A stretch of DNA of 64,000 bases from NCBI GenBank assembly GCA_946482005.1, contig CAMLPV010000006.1, forward strand, positions 83,618-147,617. The letters run 5' to 3'. Positions 8,866 to 19,912 of the stretch are shown here, piece by piece. This DNA is from an uncultured Gilliamella sp. (GTDB lineage Bacteria; Pseudomonadota; Gammaproteobacteria; Enterobacterales; Orbaceae). The translations under genes were made by a program, and so were the position numbers. Numbering within the stretch: the first letter of the stretch is position 1; every line of letters begins with the position of its first letter. The notes beneath the pieces are model-generated. The model saw only the letters and a list, made by a program, of their open reading frames with translations, searched no databases and was not told the origin of the DNA.

Positions 8866-10272
8866 ATGAAAAAATGTACTTTGATGTTAAATAATCCAGA
8901 TGGCATTAGTCGACAAAATGAACCGGTAATCACCCGTCTTTTTTTTAAACAACAGCCAATTGATCCTACTCAAGTAAAACTCGTCGATGAAAAAGGCGAT
9001 ATTGTGCCACATCAACTATTTGATGTGGTCTATGATGAAACCAATCGGTTAATCACTGCCTGTTCAATCGCTTTTATAGTAACCAATTTAAATCAATTAG
9101 TTGAAAATTATACTTTATATTTAGATTCGCAAGCCCAATTGAATAATTTAAAGGGTATAACACAATTAGATACTACATTGAAAGATGGAATTAAAAGACT
9201 AGATACTGGGCATTATGTTTTAGAATTATGTCGTGGAACTGCTGACGGTACTTCATATGGAAAATGGGGAATTCGTTATTTTGCAGCTAAAGCAGAAGGG
9301 CGTAATTTAATTAAAGATTGTTCTAATGCTATTGGTGGATTTTATGGACCGTTTTTTACGCCAGCAAATGGCTTAATTAATCCCCCTGAACACACAGTTG
9401 TAGATTGTCAAACCGAAGTTGAAGGCCCTATCTATTGTCGCTATCGTTTCAATGGTAAAATTCCAAATGGCTTAGATCCAGCTTTACACAATAAATCATT
9501 TTCAATTGTGTGGGAGTTTTTCTATCAATCACCATGGTTTAGACGTACTTATTATGTTGATGATTTTGAAACTTCTGTTGATGGTATGCCAGTGATAAAT
9601 AAGATTACTGTTGGTGATGAGTATGAGAGTGGCCAAAATAATGTGGTATTCTCTCGCTTTGCTAGTTATGGTGGTACTTATTATCGGCAGGGAGATCTGT
9701 ATGCTAACATTCTAGCTGATGAAGTGAATCGAATTTTATCTCAACCGCTTGATAAACTTTCTCCAAATGCAAGACGCTATCGTGAATCAATAGGCGATAA
9801 CATCAATGCAGTATCTTGGGATTTCTTTTGGCGGCTATTTTGTGTTAAAGAAGGTATCTTGAGTGATGAAGAAATAAAAGCACATGTTAAAACGATTTTA
9901 CGTAAAGCACATCATGTAGTTCATAACAGCGATCGAAATAAAGCCGTATTATTCGCCAAAGAGGTCGATGTTAACAGTGTACCTGAACAGACTATTTTTC
10001 CACTTGCGGCAAATAAAACGGCTGAAATTAATCCGGAATCAGGGTATGCTATGGTCTGGTATACGAGCAATATTGTCGGACGTTATCAAATTGTGCAACG
10101 TAAAGATTCAGGTTGGGTGAATTGGGGGACAAATGGTGAAAATGAATACCCTGAATTACCAACCGGATCAACTATATATACGGCATATGGTCAATTTGAT
10201 GATTGGCAAAAGCAAGCTGACAGTATGGAAAAAAACATTGATGTCAAACAAGGACTAATTGAAGATGAATGA
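8866..10272 (+). CDS. Unrecognised 468-residue cytoplasmic protein of the sugar operon
   Basis: I do not recognise this protein with confidence. It has no signal peptide and no membrane segment. The N-terminal part (about 1-90; SRQNEPV, LVDEKGDIVPHQLFDVVYDETNRLITACSIAFIV) has the rhythm of a beta-rich domain seen at the start of YetA/PL26-like polysaccharide-acting proteins ('R-NEPV ... VP-Q'). The middle (about 115-255) is rich in Gly, Trp, Tyr and acidic residues (GTADGTSYGKWGIRYFAA, VWEFFYQSPWFRRTYYVDDFE), as in carbohydrate-active enzymes. It lies between permease and kinase, with an AGGA site before its ATG, and its last 8 nt overlap the kinase start. This points to an enzyme that processes the imported sugar derivative before phosphorylation. 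That role is inference. Confidence 0.75.
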   Translation: MKKCTLMLNNPDGISRQNEPVITRLFFKQQPIDPTQVKLVDEKGDIVPHQLFDVVYDETNRLITACSIAFIVTNLNQLVENYTLYLDSQAQLNNLKGITQLDTTLKDGIKRLDTGHYVLELCRGTADGTSYGKWGIRYFAAKAEGRNLIKDCSNAIGGFYGPFFTPANGLINPPEHTVVDCQTEVEGPIYCRYRFNGKIPNGLDPALHNKSFSIVWEFFYQSPWFRRTYYVDDFETSVDGMPVINKITVGDEYESGQNNVVFSRFASYGGTYYRQGDLYANILADEVNRILSQPLDKLSPNARRYRESIGDNINAVSWDFFWRLFCVKEGILSDEEIKAHVKTILRKAHHVVHNSDRNKAVLFAKEVDVNSVPEQTIFPLAANKTAEINPESGYAMVWYTSNIVGRYQIVQRKDSGWVNWGTNGENEYPELPTGSTIYTAYGQFDDWQKQADSMEKNIDVKQGLIEDE

Positions 10273-11152
10273 CATAAAAGTTGTCGCAATAGGTGAGTTT
10301 TTATGGGATTGTTTACCTAACGGAAAAAAAATTGGCGGGGCAGCTGCCAATTTTTGTTATCATGCGAAATCAGCTGGAGCAAACGCAATTTTGGTTTCTG
10401 CCATTGGTGATGACGAAAATGGTAAAGAATTAAGCAATCAACTTGAAAAACTACAAATTCCCCAACAACTTCAAATATCAAAAAGTTATCCAACAGGAAC
10501 GGTATTAGTCAAATTGGATTCAGCAGGGAAACCAACTTATGATATTGTTAATCCTGTTGCTTGGGATGATATTCAGTTAACTGAGCAGCTATTAGAACTT
10601 ATTAAACAAGATGATTTAGATGCAATTTATTTTGGTAGTTTAATTCAACGCAATCAACATAACCATGAGTTACTGAAAAAAATTATCACTTATCGATCAC
10701 CAAGAACCAAACTCATTGTTGATATTAATTTGCGTCAAAACCATTATAATAACGCGACTTTACTTTTGTGTATTGAACATGCCAATATCTTAAAGTTAAA
10801 TGATGAAGAATTACCAATTATTGCCGATTTGTTAAAAATAAATTCTGAACCAAAAGTACTTTTCGATTATCTAAACCAGCATTATCAACTTGAGTTATTA
10901 ATTTATACTTGTGGTAGTGATGGCAGTCACCTAATCACAAAAAGCGAGCAAAACTATCATCCAGCAGAGAAAATCACTGCGATTGATACTGTTGGTGCTG
11001 GTGATTCATTTATGGCTATTAGTAGTGTGCTATATTTAAAAGGTAAGGAATTAAAAGAAATTAATAGCAAAGCAAATCATATGGCTGCTTACGTTTGTAC
11101 TCAAAGTGGTCCTATGCCAATTATACCAAAAAGTTATTTAGCTGAATTATAA
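10265..11152 (+). CDS. PfkB-family carbohydrate kinase, fructokinase-like
   Basis: About 295 residues. The N-terminal pattern AIGEFLWDCLPNGKKIGGAAANFCYHA is that of bacterial fructokinases, and the C-terminal PfkB signature DTVGAGDSFMA carries the catalytic Asp and anion hole. PTGTVLVKLDSAGKPTYDIVNPVAWD fits the substrate lid of the same group. ATP-dependent phosphorylation of a ketose such as fructose is likely but not proven. I chose ATG 10265 over TTG 10259 because AAGGA lies about 10 nt upstream and the 8-nt overlap with the previous gene suits coupling. It is the last gene of the importer operon, which makes import plus kinase the trapping system. Confidence 0.87.
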   Translation: MNDIKVVAIGEFLWDCLPNGKKIGGAAANFCYHAKSAGANAILVSAIGDDENGKELSNQLEKLQIPQQLQISKSYPTGTVLVKLDSAGKPTYDIVNPVAWDDIQLTEQLLELIKQDDLDAIYFGSLIQRNQHNHELLKKIITYRSPRTKLIVDINLRQNHYNNATLLLCIEHANILKLNDEELPIIADLLKINSEPKVLFDYLNQHYQLELLIYTCGSDGSHLITKSEQNYHPAEKITAIDTVGAGDSFMAISSVLYLKGKELKEINSKANHMAAYVCTQSGPMPIIPKSYLAEL

Positions 11153-11164
11153 TTTCTATAGGCC

Positions 11165-11196
11165 TAGCCTTATGTTAAACCACTAAAGCTAGGCTA
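11165..11196 (+). terminator. Terminator of the sugar operon
   Basis: TAGCCT (11165-11170) pairs with AGGCTA (11191-11196), and an alternative register CCTAGC / GCTAGG is also possible. It is followed by a T-rich but interrupted tail. It lies 12 bp after the kinase stop. Confidence 0.45.
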
Positions 11197-11402
11197 TTTA
11201 ACTTCTTTATTTAATTTCTAATATATAGATTCAATTAATATTGATTTAACTTTCAAAATAAATTCATTTTGACAATTATATTGCCCTGAAAATAACATCC
11301 AATAATAAGATCAATTAAGTCTAATTTTAAATCAAGTTTAAACCTATTTAAAATCCTGATGATAAGTGATAGTATACTCCGTCTATTTATTTATGTACGC
11401 AT

Positions 11403-11423
11403 GTGCGCTTTCGTGTGGCGCAC
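11403..11423 (+). promoter_or_regulatory. thrS translational operator mimicking the tRNA-Thr anticodon arm
   Basis: GTGCGC (11403-11408) pairs with GCGCAC (11418-11423). If the T·G pair 11409/11417 closes, the loop is exactly seven nt, TTCGTGT, with U at the position equivalent to 33 and CGU at 34-36, the anticodon of tRNA-Thr(CGU). CGU sits at -32 to -30 from the thrS ATG. As I recall, E. coli thrS operator domain 2 has the same triplet at the same distance, where ThrRS binds and blocks ribosome loading. The AAGGA ribosome site (11433-11437) is just downstream. Conservation of autorepression is inferred. Confidence 0.75.
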
Positions 11424-11443
11424 CACTGTTATAAGGATTTATT

Positions 11444-13369
11444 ATGCCAATTATTACTCTTCCTGACGGAAGTCAACGTCAATTCGATAAACCGGTTTCT
11501 GTATTAGAAGTTGCTCAAAGTATTGGAGCAGGGCTTGCTAAAGCTTGTATTGCTGGTCGTGTTAATGGCGAGCGTAAAGATGCGTGTGATGTGATTGATC
11601 AAGATGCTACCTTAGCTATTATTACCGCAAAAGATGAAGATGGGCTTGAAATTATTCGTCATTCATGTGCACATTTATTAGGTCATGCTATTAAACAATT
11701 ATGGCCAAATACGCAGATGGCGATAGGACCAACAATTGATAATGGCTTTTATTATGACGTTGATTTAGATCACTCTTTAACGCAGGAAGATCTTGATGCT
11801 TTAGAAAAACGTATGCATGAATTGGCCAAAAAAGATTATGAAGTAAAAAAAGAAGTAGTAAGTTGGGAACGCGCTAGAGAAGTATTCTGGGAACGTCATG
11901 AACCATATAAAATTGCTATTTTAGATGAAAATATTCCTAAAGATTCTACGCCGGCACTTTATCATCACGAAGAATATATTGATATGTGCCGCGGGCCACA
12001 TGTGCCTAATATGCGTTTTTGTCACCATTTTAAATTGCAAAAAATCGCTGGAGCATATTGGCGTGGTAATAGTGATAATAAAATGTTACAACGTATTTAT
12101 GGTACTGCATGGGCGGATAAGAAACAACTTGATAGCTACTTACAATTTTTAGAAGAAGCGGCTAAGCGCGACCATCGTAAAATTGGTAAACAGCTTGATC
12201 TGTATCATATGCAGGAAGAAGCACCTGGTATGGTATTTTGGCATAATGATGGTTGGATTATTTTCCGTGAACTTGAAGTTTTTGTGCGTACCAAACTAAA
12301 AGAATACGATTATCAAGAAGTGAAAGGTCCATTTATGATGGATCGCGTATTATGGGAAAAAACAGGGCATTGGGGTAACTATAAAGAGTTAATGTTTGTT
12401 ACTTCATCAGAAAATCGTGAATACTGCATTAAACCAATGAATTGTCCGGGCCATGTACAGATTTTTAATCAAGGCCTAAAATCATATCGTGATTTACCAT
12501 TACGTATGGCGGAATTTGGTAGTTGTCATCGTAATGAACCTTCTGGATCTTTGCATGGTTTAATGCGAGTTAGAGGTTTTACTCAAGATGATGCACATAT
12601 CTTCTGTACTGAAGGTCAAATTCGAAGTGAAGTTAATAACTGTATCAAAATGGTTTATGATACTTATAGCACATTTGGTTTCAAAGACATCACCGTTAAA
12701 TTATCTACTCGCCCAGAAAAACGCATTGGTAAGGATGAAACTTGGGATTTAGCTGAGAAAGATTTAGCTGAATGTTTAACTGAAAATGGCATTGAATTTG
12801 AGTATTTACCTGGTGAAGGTGCTTTTTATGGACCAAAAATCGAATTTACGCTTCATGATTGCTTAGGTCGTGCATGGCAATGTGGTACTATTCAACTCGA
12901 CTTTATGTTGCCAGAACGTTTAGATGCAACATATGTTGGTGAAGATAACGAACGTCATGTTCCGGTTATGATTCACCGAGCAATTTTAGGTTCCATGGAA
13001 CGTTTTATGGGAATTTTAACAGAAGATTGTGCTGGTTTCTTCCCAACTTGGTTAGCACCATTACAAGTTGCTGTTATTAATATCACCGATAATCAAGCTG
13101 ATTATGCCAAACAATTAACCGAACAACTACAAAAAATCGGTATTAGAGCAAAAGCAGACTTGAGAAATGAGAAAATTGGGTTTAAAATTCGCGAGCATAC
13201 TCTAAAACGTGTTCCTTATATGTTTGTTTGTGGAGACAAAGAGATGGAATCAGGAACAATTTCAGTTCGAACTCGTCAAGGTAAAGATCTTGGTAGCTTT
13301 GAAGTGAAACATGTTATAGAATTATTGCTTAATGAAATTCATAGTCGTTCATTAGAACAGATGAATTAA
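11444..13369 (+). CDS. thrS: Threonyl-tRNA synthetase
   Basis: The 641 residues (E. coli 642) show the full class II architecture: an N-terminal TGS-like domain (about 1-62), an editing domain with HxxxH (His73, His77) and Cys182, a catalytic core, and a C-terminal anticodon-binding domain (about 535-641). The zinc and threonine ligands fall at the E. coli positions Cys334, His385 and His511. It charges tRNA-Thr in the cytoplasm. It begins the cluster thrS-infC-rpmI-rplT, and the operator hairpin upstream suggests ThrRS represses its own translation. The AAGGA site 6 nt before the ATG fixes the start. Confidence 0.98.
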   Translation: MPIITLPDGSQRQFDKPVSVLEVAQSIGAGLAKACIAGRVNGERKDACDVIDQDATLAIITAKDEDGLEIIRHSCAHLLGHAIKQLWPNTQMAIGPTIDNGFYYDVDLDHSLTQEDLDALEKRMHELAKKDYEVKKEVVSWERAREVFWERHEPYKIAILDENIPKDSTPALYHHEEYIDMCRGPHVPNMRFCHHFKLQKIAGAYWRGNSDNKMLQRIYGTAWADKKQLDSYLQFLEEAAKRDHRKIGKQLDLYHMQEEAPGMVFWHNDGWIIFRELEVFVRTKLKEYDYQEVKGPFMMDRVLWEKTGHWGNYKELMFVTSSENREYCIKPMNCPGHVQIFNQGLKSYRDLPLRMAEFGSCHRNEPSGSLHGLMRVRGFTQDDAHIFCTEGQIRSEVNNCIKMVYDTYSTFGFKDITVKLSTRPEKRIGKDETWDLAEKDLAECLTENGIEFEYLPGEGAFYGPKIEFTLHDCLGRAWQCGTIQLDFMLPERLDATYVGEDNERHVPVMIHRAILGSMERFMGILTEDCAGFFPTWLAPLQVAVINITDNQADYAKQLTEQLQKIGIRAKADLRNEKIGFKIREHTLKRVPYMFVCGDKEMESGTISVRTRQGKDLGSFEVKHVIELLLNEIHSRSLEQMN

Positions 13370-13396
13370 TGATAAATTACTTTGGAGGAATGAGAT

Positions 13397-13936
13397 ATTA
13401 AAGTCAGTAAACGAATTCAGTCAACACGCGCGCATAAAATCAACGATGAGATTACCGCTCGCGAGGTGAGGTTAACCGGCGTCGATGGTGAACAGCTCGG
13501 TATTGTTAGCTTAGATGAAGCTTTAAAGCAAGCTGAAGAAGCAACGTTAGATTTAGTTGAAATAAGTCCTAATGCAGAGCCACCTGTTTGTCGAATTATG
13601 GATTATGGCAAGTTCCTCTATGAAAAGAGTAAAGCAACAAAAGAACAGAAGAAGAAGCAAAAGGTTGTTCAGGTTAAGGAAATTAAATTCCGACCTGGTA
13701 CAGACGAAGGCGACTATCAGGTAAAACTCCGCAGCCTGATACGCTTTCTTGAAGATGGCGATAAAGCTAAAGTCACGTTGCGTTTTCGTGGACGTGAAAT
13801 GGCTCACCAACAGTTAGGTACTGAAATGCTTGATCGCATTAAAGAAGACTTAGCTGATTTGGCGGTAATTGAATCTTATCCAACTAAGATTGAAGGCCGT
13901 CAAATGATTATGGTGTTAGCGCCGAAGAAGAAGTAA
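13397..13936 (+). CDS. infC: Translation initiation factor IF-3, AUU start codon
   Basis: The reading frame extends upstream of any ATG or GTG to ATT at 13397-13399, giving 179 residues that begin (M)[27 protein letters not shown], in line with E. coli IF-3 (180 aa, also AUU). GGAGG (13384-13388) is 8 nt upstream. IF-3 binds the 30S subunit and discriminates against non-canonical start codons, so the AUU start lets it repress its own synthesis; this is established in E. coli. The N-domain, the lysine-rich linker (EQKKKQK) and the C-domain ([26 protein letters not shown]) are all present. Starting at GTG 13466 would remove 23 conserved residues. ATG 13390 opens only a 3-codon frame over the start. 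Confidence 0.96.
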   Translation: MKVSKRIQSTRAHKINDEITAREVRLTGVDGEQLGIVSLDEALKQAEEATLDLVEISPNAEPPVCRIMDYGKFLYEKSKATKEQKKKQKVVQVKEIKFRPGTDEGDYQVKLRSLIRFLEDGDKAKVTLRFRGREMAHQQLGTEMLDRIKEDLADLAVIESYPTKIEGRQMIMVLAPKKK

Positions 13937-14019
13937 TGGTTTTGCAAGTTAATCTTTAGTTTTCTAAAAATTACACCATTATTTTATTTTTATTAACAAT
14001 GCGAAGTGGGAATTATAAA

Positions 14020-14217
14020 ATGCCTAAAATTAAAACTGTAAGAGGCGCAGCAAAGCGCTTTAAAAAAACAGCTTCTGGTGGCTTTAAGCATAAACAAGCT
14101 AACAAGAGCCATATCCTAACTAAAAAATCAACTAAACGTAAACGTCATTTACGTGGTTTGACTACTGTGTCAAAAGGCGATTTAGGTTTAGTAGTGGCGT
14201 GTGTCCCATACGCTTAA
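14020..14217 (+). CDS. rpmI: 50S ribosomal protein L35 (bL35)
   Basis: The protein has 65 residues, [14 protein letters not shown]..., the usual length and start for bL35. An in-frame ATG at 13999 would add seven residues absent from the family, and GTGGGA lies upstream of 14020, so 14020 is preferred. The protein is very basic, as expected. It is cotranscribed with infC and rplT. In E. coli, L20 represses rpmI and rplT through the infC-rpmI region; an equivalent pseudoknot was not worked out here. Confidence 0.95.
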   Translation: MPKIKTVRGAAKRFKKTASGGFKHKQANKSHILTKKSTKRKRHLRGLTTVSKGDLGLVVACVPYA

Positions 14218-14245
14218 ATATTGATTAATTATTTAGAGGATATAG

Positions 14246-14602
<357 letters not shown>

Positions 14603-14612
14603 TAGCTTTATA

Positions 14613-14636
14613 AGAGCCGAGTTATCTCGGCTTTTA
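14613..14636 (+). terminator. Intrinsic terminator after rplT
   Basis: AGCCGAG (14615-14621), loop TTAT and CTCGGCT (14626-14632) are followed by TTTT. It separates the ribosomal protein part from the pheM leader. Confidence 0.85.
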
Positions 14637-14669
14637 TGTTTTATAATCTTAATTATTTAAGAGTTGATT

Positions 14670-14723
14670 ATGAATCTAGTTATCTTTCGTTTCTTTTTTA
14701 GCTTCAGTATTGCTATTCGTTCA

Positions 14724-14726
<3 letters not shown>
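14670..14726 (+). CDS. pheM: PheST operon leader peptide PheM
   Basis: This 18-residue peptide MNLVIFRFFFSFSIAIRS is very like E. coli PheM (14 aa). It contains five Phe codons, four of them within codons 6-10. When charged tRNA-Phe is scarce, the ribosome stalls over these codons and an antiterminator can form. The stop TGA (14724-14726) overlaps the antiterminator arm, so a ribosome that finishes the peptide masks it and lets the terminator form. Too short for automatic calling, but position, composition and the RNA folds agree. Confidence 0.9.
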
Positions 14727-15791
<1,065 letters not shown>

Positions 15792-15807
15792 TTCTGGAGA
15801 TCAAAAC

Positions 15808-18195
15808 ATGAAATTTAGTGAAAGTTGGCTACGTGAATGGATCAATCCAGAAATAAGTAGCGAAAAACTTGCTGACCAGTTAACTATGGCTGGTTTAGAA
15901 GTAGATGATATTGAAAAAGTGGCTGGTGATTTTACCGGTGTAGTGGTGGGTAAAGTTGTTGAATGTAAACAACATCCTAATGCTGACAAATTACGAGTGA
16001 CCAAAGTAGATATTGGTAAACCAGAATTATTGGATATTGTTTGTGGTGCACCTAATTGTCGTCAAGGTTTAACCGTAGCTTGTGCCACAGTTGGCGCTGT
16101 ATTACCTGGTGATTTTAAAATCAAAGCAGCAAAGCTTCGAGGTGAACCATCGGAAGGGATGTTGTGTTCTTATTCTGAGTTAGGCATTTCCGACGATCAT
16201 AATGGAATTATTGAATTACCAGAGGATGCCCCTTTAGGACAAGATATACGACAATATTTAAATTTAGATGATGTAATGATTGATATTAGTGTAACACCAA
16301 ATCGTGCTGATTGTTTCGGCATCATTGGTGTTGCAAGAGATATTTCTGCTGTGAATAATATTCCAGTTAAAGAATTGAAAACTCAAGAAGTTACGCCTAC
16401 TATTCAAGATACTTTGTCAATACAAGTTAATGAAGCTAAAGCTGCCCCTCGGTATTTAGGCCGAATCATTAAAAATATCAATGTTGATGCAACCACGCCA
16501 CTGTGGATGAGAGAAAAGTTACGTCGTGGTGGTATTCGTTCTATCGACGCAATTGTCGATATTACTAACTACGTCTTATTAGAACTTGGTCACCCAATGC
16601 ATGCGTTTGATTTAGCCGAGATAGAAAAGGGCATAGTTGTTCGTTATGCGAATCAAGCAGAAAAACTTGTGTTACTCAATGGTAATGAAGTTGAACTTAA
16701 TGAAGAAACATTAGTAATAGCCGATCATCAAAAAGTTTTAGCTATAGCTGGTATTATGGGTGGGGAAAAATCAGGTGTTACTAATACTACTAAAGATATC
16801 TTCCTTGAATCAGCATTCTTTTCTCCTTTAGCTATAACAGGAAAAGCACGTGAATATGGCTTACATACTGAAGCCTCTCATCGTTATGAACGAGGTGTTG
16901 ATCCTTATTTACAATCAGCTGCAATCGAAAGAGCAACTCAATTGATTGTTGATATCTGTGGTGGTGATGTTGGTCCAATCACTGAAGTTACCAACGAACA
17001 ACAACTTCCTACTCAAGCTACAATTCAATTACGTAGAAATAAAATAGATCGAATTATTGGTTATTCAATTGAAACTCAAAAAATTACCGATATTTTAGTT
17101 AGATTAGGTTGTGAAGTTTCTTATAACGAAAACGTTTGGACGGTGAAATCACCTAGTTGGCGATTTGATTTACAAATTGAAGAAGATTTAGTTGAAGAAG
17201 TCGCTCGGATTTATGGCTATAACAACATTCCTAATGTAAATTTGAAGATTGAATCTGTAATGAAGCCAAAACCAGAAAGTATAATTCCTTTATCTAGAGT
17301 AAAAAATTTATTCGTTGATAAAGGTTATCAAGAGGCTGTGACTTATAGTTTTGTTGATCCTAAAGTTCAACAAGCATTACATCCACAACAAGCACAAATT
17401 ACATTACCAAACCCAATTTCGAGTGAAATGTCGGTTATGCGTCTGTCCTTATGGTCTGGATTATTAGATGCAGTGTTATACAACCAAAACCGCCAACAAT
17501 CTCGAATGAGATTATTTGAAACGGGTTTGCGTTTTATCCCTGACAGCTCATGTGAATTTGGTGTTCGCCAAGAATTGATGCTTTCCGGTGTTGTGACTGG
17601 TAGCCTCTATGAAGAACACTGGACATTACCTAAACAACATATCGATTTTTACGACTTAAAAGGGGATTTAGAATTACTATTCTCTCTTTTAGGTTGTAAT
17701 GATACAGTCGAATATAGAAAATCAGAACTTGAGGCATTACATCCAGGCCAAAGTGCAGCAATTTACATAAATGACGATCTTATCGGCAATTTTGGCGTTT
17801 TACATCCAGAAATTGAAAAAAAATTATCTTTAAATAGTAAAACGCTTGTTTTTGAAATAAATTTAGATAAAATTAATGGCAAAAGAGTTCCTGTTGCTCA
17901 TGAATTATCTAAATATCCGTCTAACAAGCGTGATATAGCTGTAGTCGTATCAAATACAATACCAGCAGCAGATATTATTACTGAGTGTAAGCGTGCTGGT
18001 GGTGAACAGCTTATAAAAGTTAATTTATTTGATGTCTATCAAGGTGAAAATATCGAAAAAAACCAGAAAAGCCTTGCTATCAGTTTGATTTTACAAGACA
18101 AATCACGTACACTGGAAGAAGAAGATATAACAAACATTGTAAGCAAATGTATTATTGCTTTACAAAATCGTTTTAATGCCCAATTAAGAGAATAA
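15808..18195 (+). CDS. pheT: Phenylalanyl-tRNA synthetase beta subunit
   Basis: The 795 residues equal the E. coli length. In order there are a tRNA-binding OB domain (about 40-150; [22 protein letters not shown]), the B3/B4 domain with the editing site that removes mischarged Tyr (about 215-380; [31 protein letters not shown]), the B5 domain (about 400-475), a catalytic-like core and the C-terminal anticodon-binding FDX-ACB domain (about 700-795; [15 protein letters not shown]). The ribosome site is TCTGGAG, 11 nt upstream. It is followed after 5 nt by ihfA in the same operon. Confidence 0.98.
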   Translation: MKFSESWLREWINPEISSEKLADQLTMAGLEVDDIEKVAGDFTGVVVGKVVECKQHPNADKLRVTKVDIGKPELLDIVCGAPNCRQGLTVACATVGAVLPGDFKIKAAKLRGEPSEGMLCSYSELGISDDHNGIIELPEDAPLGQDIRQYLNLDDVMIDISVTPNRADCFGIIGVARDISAVNNIPVKELKTQEVTPTIQDTLSIQVNEAKAAPRYLGRIIKNINVDATTPLWMREKLRRGGIRSIDAIVDITNYVLLELGHPMHAFDLAEIEKGIVVRYANQAEKLVLLNGNEVELNEETLVIADHQKVLAIAGIMGGEKSGVTNTTKDIFLESAFFSPLAITGKAREYGLHTEASHRYERGVDPYLQSAAIERATQLIVDICGGDVGPITEVTNEQQLPTQATIQLRRNKIDRIIGYSIETQKITDILVRLGCEVSYNENVWTVKSPSWRFDLQIEEDLVEEVARIYGYNNIPNVNLKIESVMKPKPESIIPLSRVKNLFVDKGYQEAVTYSFVDPKVQQALHPQQAQITLPNPISSEMSVMRLSLWSGLLDAVLYNQNRQQSRMRLFETGLRFIPDSSCEFGVRQELMLSGVVTGSLYEEHWTLPKQHIDFYDLKGDLELLFSLLGCNDTVEYRKSELEALHPGQSAAIYINDDLIGNFGVLHPEIEKKLSLNSKTLVFEINLDKINGKRVPVAHELSKYPSNKRDIAVVVSNTIPAADIITECKRAGGEQLIKVNLFDVYQGENIEKNQKSLAISLILQDKSRTLEEEDITNIVSKCIIALQNRFNAQLRE

Positions 18196-18200
18196 TAATT

Positions 18201-18494
18201 ATGACATTAACTAAAGCTGATATTGCAGATCGACTTGCCGATAAATTTGATATTGATCGTCAAGAAGCTAAAGTCCTAGTTGAACTTTTTTTCGAAGAAA
18301 TTCGAGTTGCTTTAGAAAAAGGTGAACCTGTTAAACTTTCTGGATTTGGCAATTTTGCTGTTCGTGATAAAAATTCACGACCAGGTCGTAATCCGAAAAC
18401 CGGGGAAAGTGTTGATATCTCAGCTCGACGAGTTGTGACATTTAGACCTGGTATTAAATTTAGAGAACGAATCGAGAAAAATTTAACTTTATAA
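18201..18494 (+). CDS. ihfA: Integration host factor alpha subunit
   Basis: The 97 residues (E. coli 99) show the HU/IHF fold, with the DNA-intercalating tip [26 protein letters not shown] at about 63-88, including the key Pro. With IhfB it forms the heterodimer that bends DNA by more than 160 degrees and assists recombination, replication and transcription. Its place directly downstream of pheT is the conserved enterobacterial arrangement, so it depends at least partly on the pheM-pheST transcript. A perfect terminator follows. Confidence 0.97.
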   Translation: MTLTKADIADRLADKFDIDRQEAKVLVELFFEEIRVALEKGEPVKLSGFGNFAVRDKNSRPGRNPKTGESVDISARRVVTFRPGIKFRERIEKNLTL

Positions 18495-18532
18495 ATTAAG
18501 TTAGTTCTTAAATTTCGTTTCGTAAGTAATAG

Positions 18533-18574
18533 CCTTTCTGTTGTTATTACACGACAGAAAGGTTAATTTTTTTT
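18533..18574 (+). terminator. Terminator of the pheST-ihfA operon
   Basis: A 12-bp stem (18533-18544 with 18551-18562, one G·U pair) with loop TATTAC is followed by TTAA and eight T. Confidence 0.85.
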
Positions 18575-18585
18575 ATAAAAAAGTA

Positions 18586-18614
18586 TTGTAATAAATTGCT
18601 AATTAAAGCATAAT
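18586..18614 (+). promoter_or_regulatory. Promoter of ffs
   Basis: TTGTAA (18586-18591), a 17-bp spacer and CATAAT (18609-18614) place the start of transcription around 18621-18629, at the 5' end of the 4.5S RNA. Confidence 0.6.
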
Positions 18615-18628
18615 ACTGCCTCTTCAAT

Positions 18629-18740
18629 GGAGGCTCTATGGGTCCTCTTGCAACATTTTTTTGCTCATCAGGTCAGGTCCGGAAGGAAGCAGCCAAAGTA
18701 AAAAATATGTGTGTGGGATGTGGCTGATAGGGTCTCCTCC
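18629..18740 (+). ncRNA. ffs: 4.5S RNA of the signal recognition particle
   Basis: The universally conserved SRP helix-8 core is present: GGTCAGGTCCGGAAGGAAGC followed by AGCC, with the GGAA tetraloop and the Ffh-binding symmetric and asymmetric loops at 18671-18694. The ends GGAGGCTC (from 18629) and TCTCCTCC (to 18740) pair to close the hairpin, giving about 112 nt, close to E. coli 4.5S RNA (114 nt). With Ffh it targets nascent inner-membrane proteins. The exact ends are uncertain by a few nt. Confidence 0.96.
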
Positions 18741-18944
18741 AATAAAGTTAAAACCTGAATCCTAACATTAAGTTACTGCTCCCCATTGTGGTGTTGGCTA
18801 TTCAATAGCCATTTAAATTATCCTTTAAAAATTTCCTATCAAAGAGGTTGTAGTAACGAAACATTTTTGCGATCATATTTTAAATTTTATTTATTTTATT
18901 AAGTAAAATTATTTATTTTAGAAAAAAGTATTGAGGAATTATTT

Positions 18945-19814
18945 ATGATGCGAGTTGGATTATTCATCCTAACTAACTTAGCTGTTATGTTTGTATTTGG
19001 TATAATTTTAAGTATTTTTGGGGTCAATGCTCATAGTACATTAGGATTACTCATATTTGCAGCTATTTTTGGTTTTGGTGGTTCTTTTATTTCTCTACTT
19101 TTATCCAAAACAATGGCTCTACGGGCTGTAGGTGGGAAAATAATTACAGATCCTCGCAACGCTCAAGAACAATGGTTAGTGGATATTGTTAGTCGTCAAG
19201 CTAATATACTTAAAATAAAAACCCCAGAAATTGCAATTTATCAAGCTAATGATATTAATGCATTTGCAACAGGAGCAACAAAAAATAATTCATTGGTGGC
19301 AGTAAGTTCTGGTCTATTGTCAGCGATGACCCAAGACGAAGCTGAAGCCGTAATAGGGCATGAAATGAGTCATGTAGCTAATGGTGATATGGTGACTATG
19401 ACACTTTTACAAGGTGTACTTAATACTTTTGTTATTTTCATTTCACGAATAATTGCTTCAATGGTAACAAAAGTATTGGAAGAGAAAAGTGAAGGACTAT
19501 CAACTTTGGCCTATTATGTTATCGTTATGATTTTTGAGACAATATTTGGTATTTTGGCAAGTATTATTGCTATGTGGTTTTCACGTTATCGAGAATTTCA
19601 TGCCGATGCAGGTTCAGCCAAATTGGTGGGCGCAGCTAAAATGATTGCCGCATTAGAGAAACTAAAAATAAGCCATGAACCCAACGAAGAGGCCTCAATA
19701 TTGGCATTTTGTATCAATGGTGAAAAGAAAGCTAAGTTCTCTGAATTATTTTTATCTCATCCACCTTTAGATAAACGTATTGAAGCACTACGTAATCAAT
19801 CTTACATTGATTAA
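18945..19814 (+). CDS. htpX: Membrane zinc protease HtpX
   Basis: The 289 residues (E. coli 293) have two N-terminal membrane helices (about 3-28 and 33-55) and the M48 metalloprotease motif HEMSH at 139-143, where the two His and a third ligand Glu217 (in SRYREFHAD) bind zinc. Two further hydrophobic stretches (about 153-172 and 190-211) flank the active site. HtpX degrades misfolded inner-membrane proteins together with FtsH; in E. coli it is under Cpx control. No Cpx box was sought successfully here. The gene has its own terminator downstream. Confidence 0.96.
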   Translation: MMRVGLFILTNLAVMFVFGIILSIFGVNAHSTLGLLIFAAIFGFGGSFISLLLSKTMALRAVGGKIITDPRNAQEQWLVDIVSRQANILKIKTPEIAIYQANDINAFATGATKNNSLVAVSSGLLSAMTQDEAEAVIGHEMSHVANGDMVTMTLLQGVLNTFVIFISRIIASMVTKVLEEKSEGLSTLAYYVIVMIFETIFGILASIIAMWFSRYREFHADAGSAKLVGAAKMIAALEKLKISHEPNEEASILAFCINGEKKAKFSELFLSHPPLDKRIEALRNQSYID

Positions 19815-19836
19815 AAAATTTGATTAAAAAAACACT

Positions 19837-19869
19837 AATGGCAAATATTTATCCTATTTGCCATTTTTA
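19837..19869 (+). terminator. Terminator after htpX
   Basis: An 11-bp perfect stem (19837-19847 with 19855-19865) with a 7-nt loop runs into a T-tract. Confidence 0.85.
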
Positions 19870-19912
19870 TATTGTAATTATCATCTAATGCTATATTTCC
19901 AGAGAATTTTAT

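Noticed and set aside
13999..14019. Seven-residue N-terminal extension of L35 from ATG 13999.
   Set aside because: bL35 proteins start MPKIKT; the extension is absent from the family and lacks its own ribosome site.
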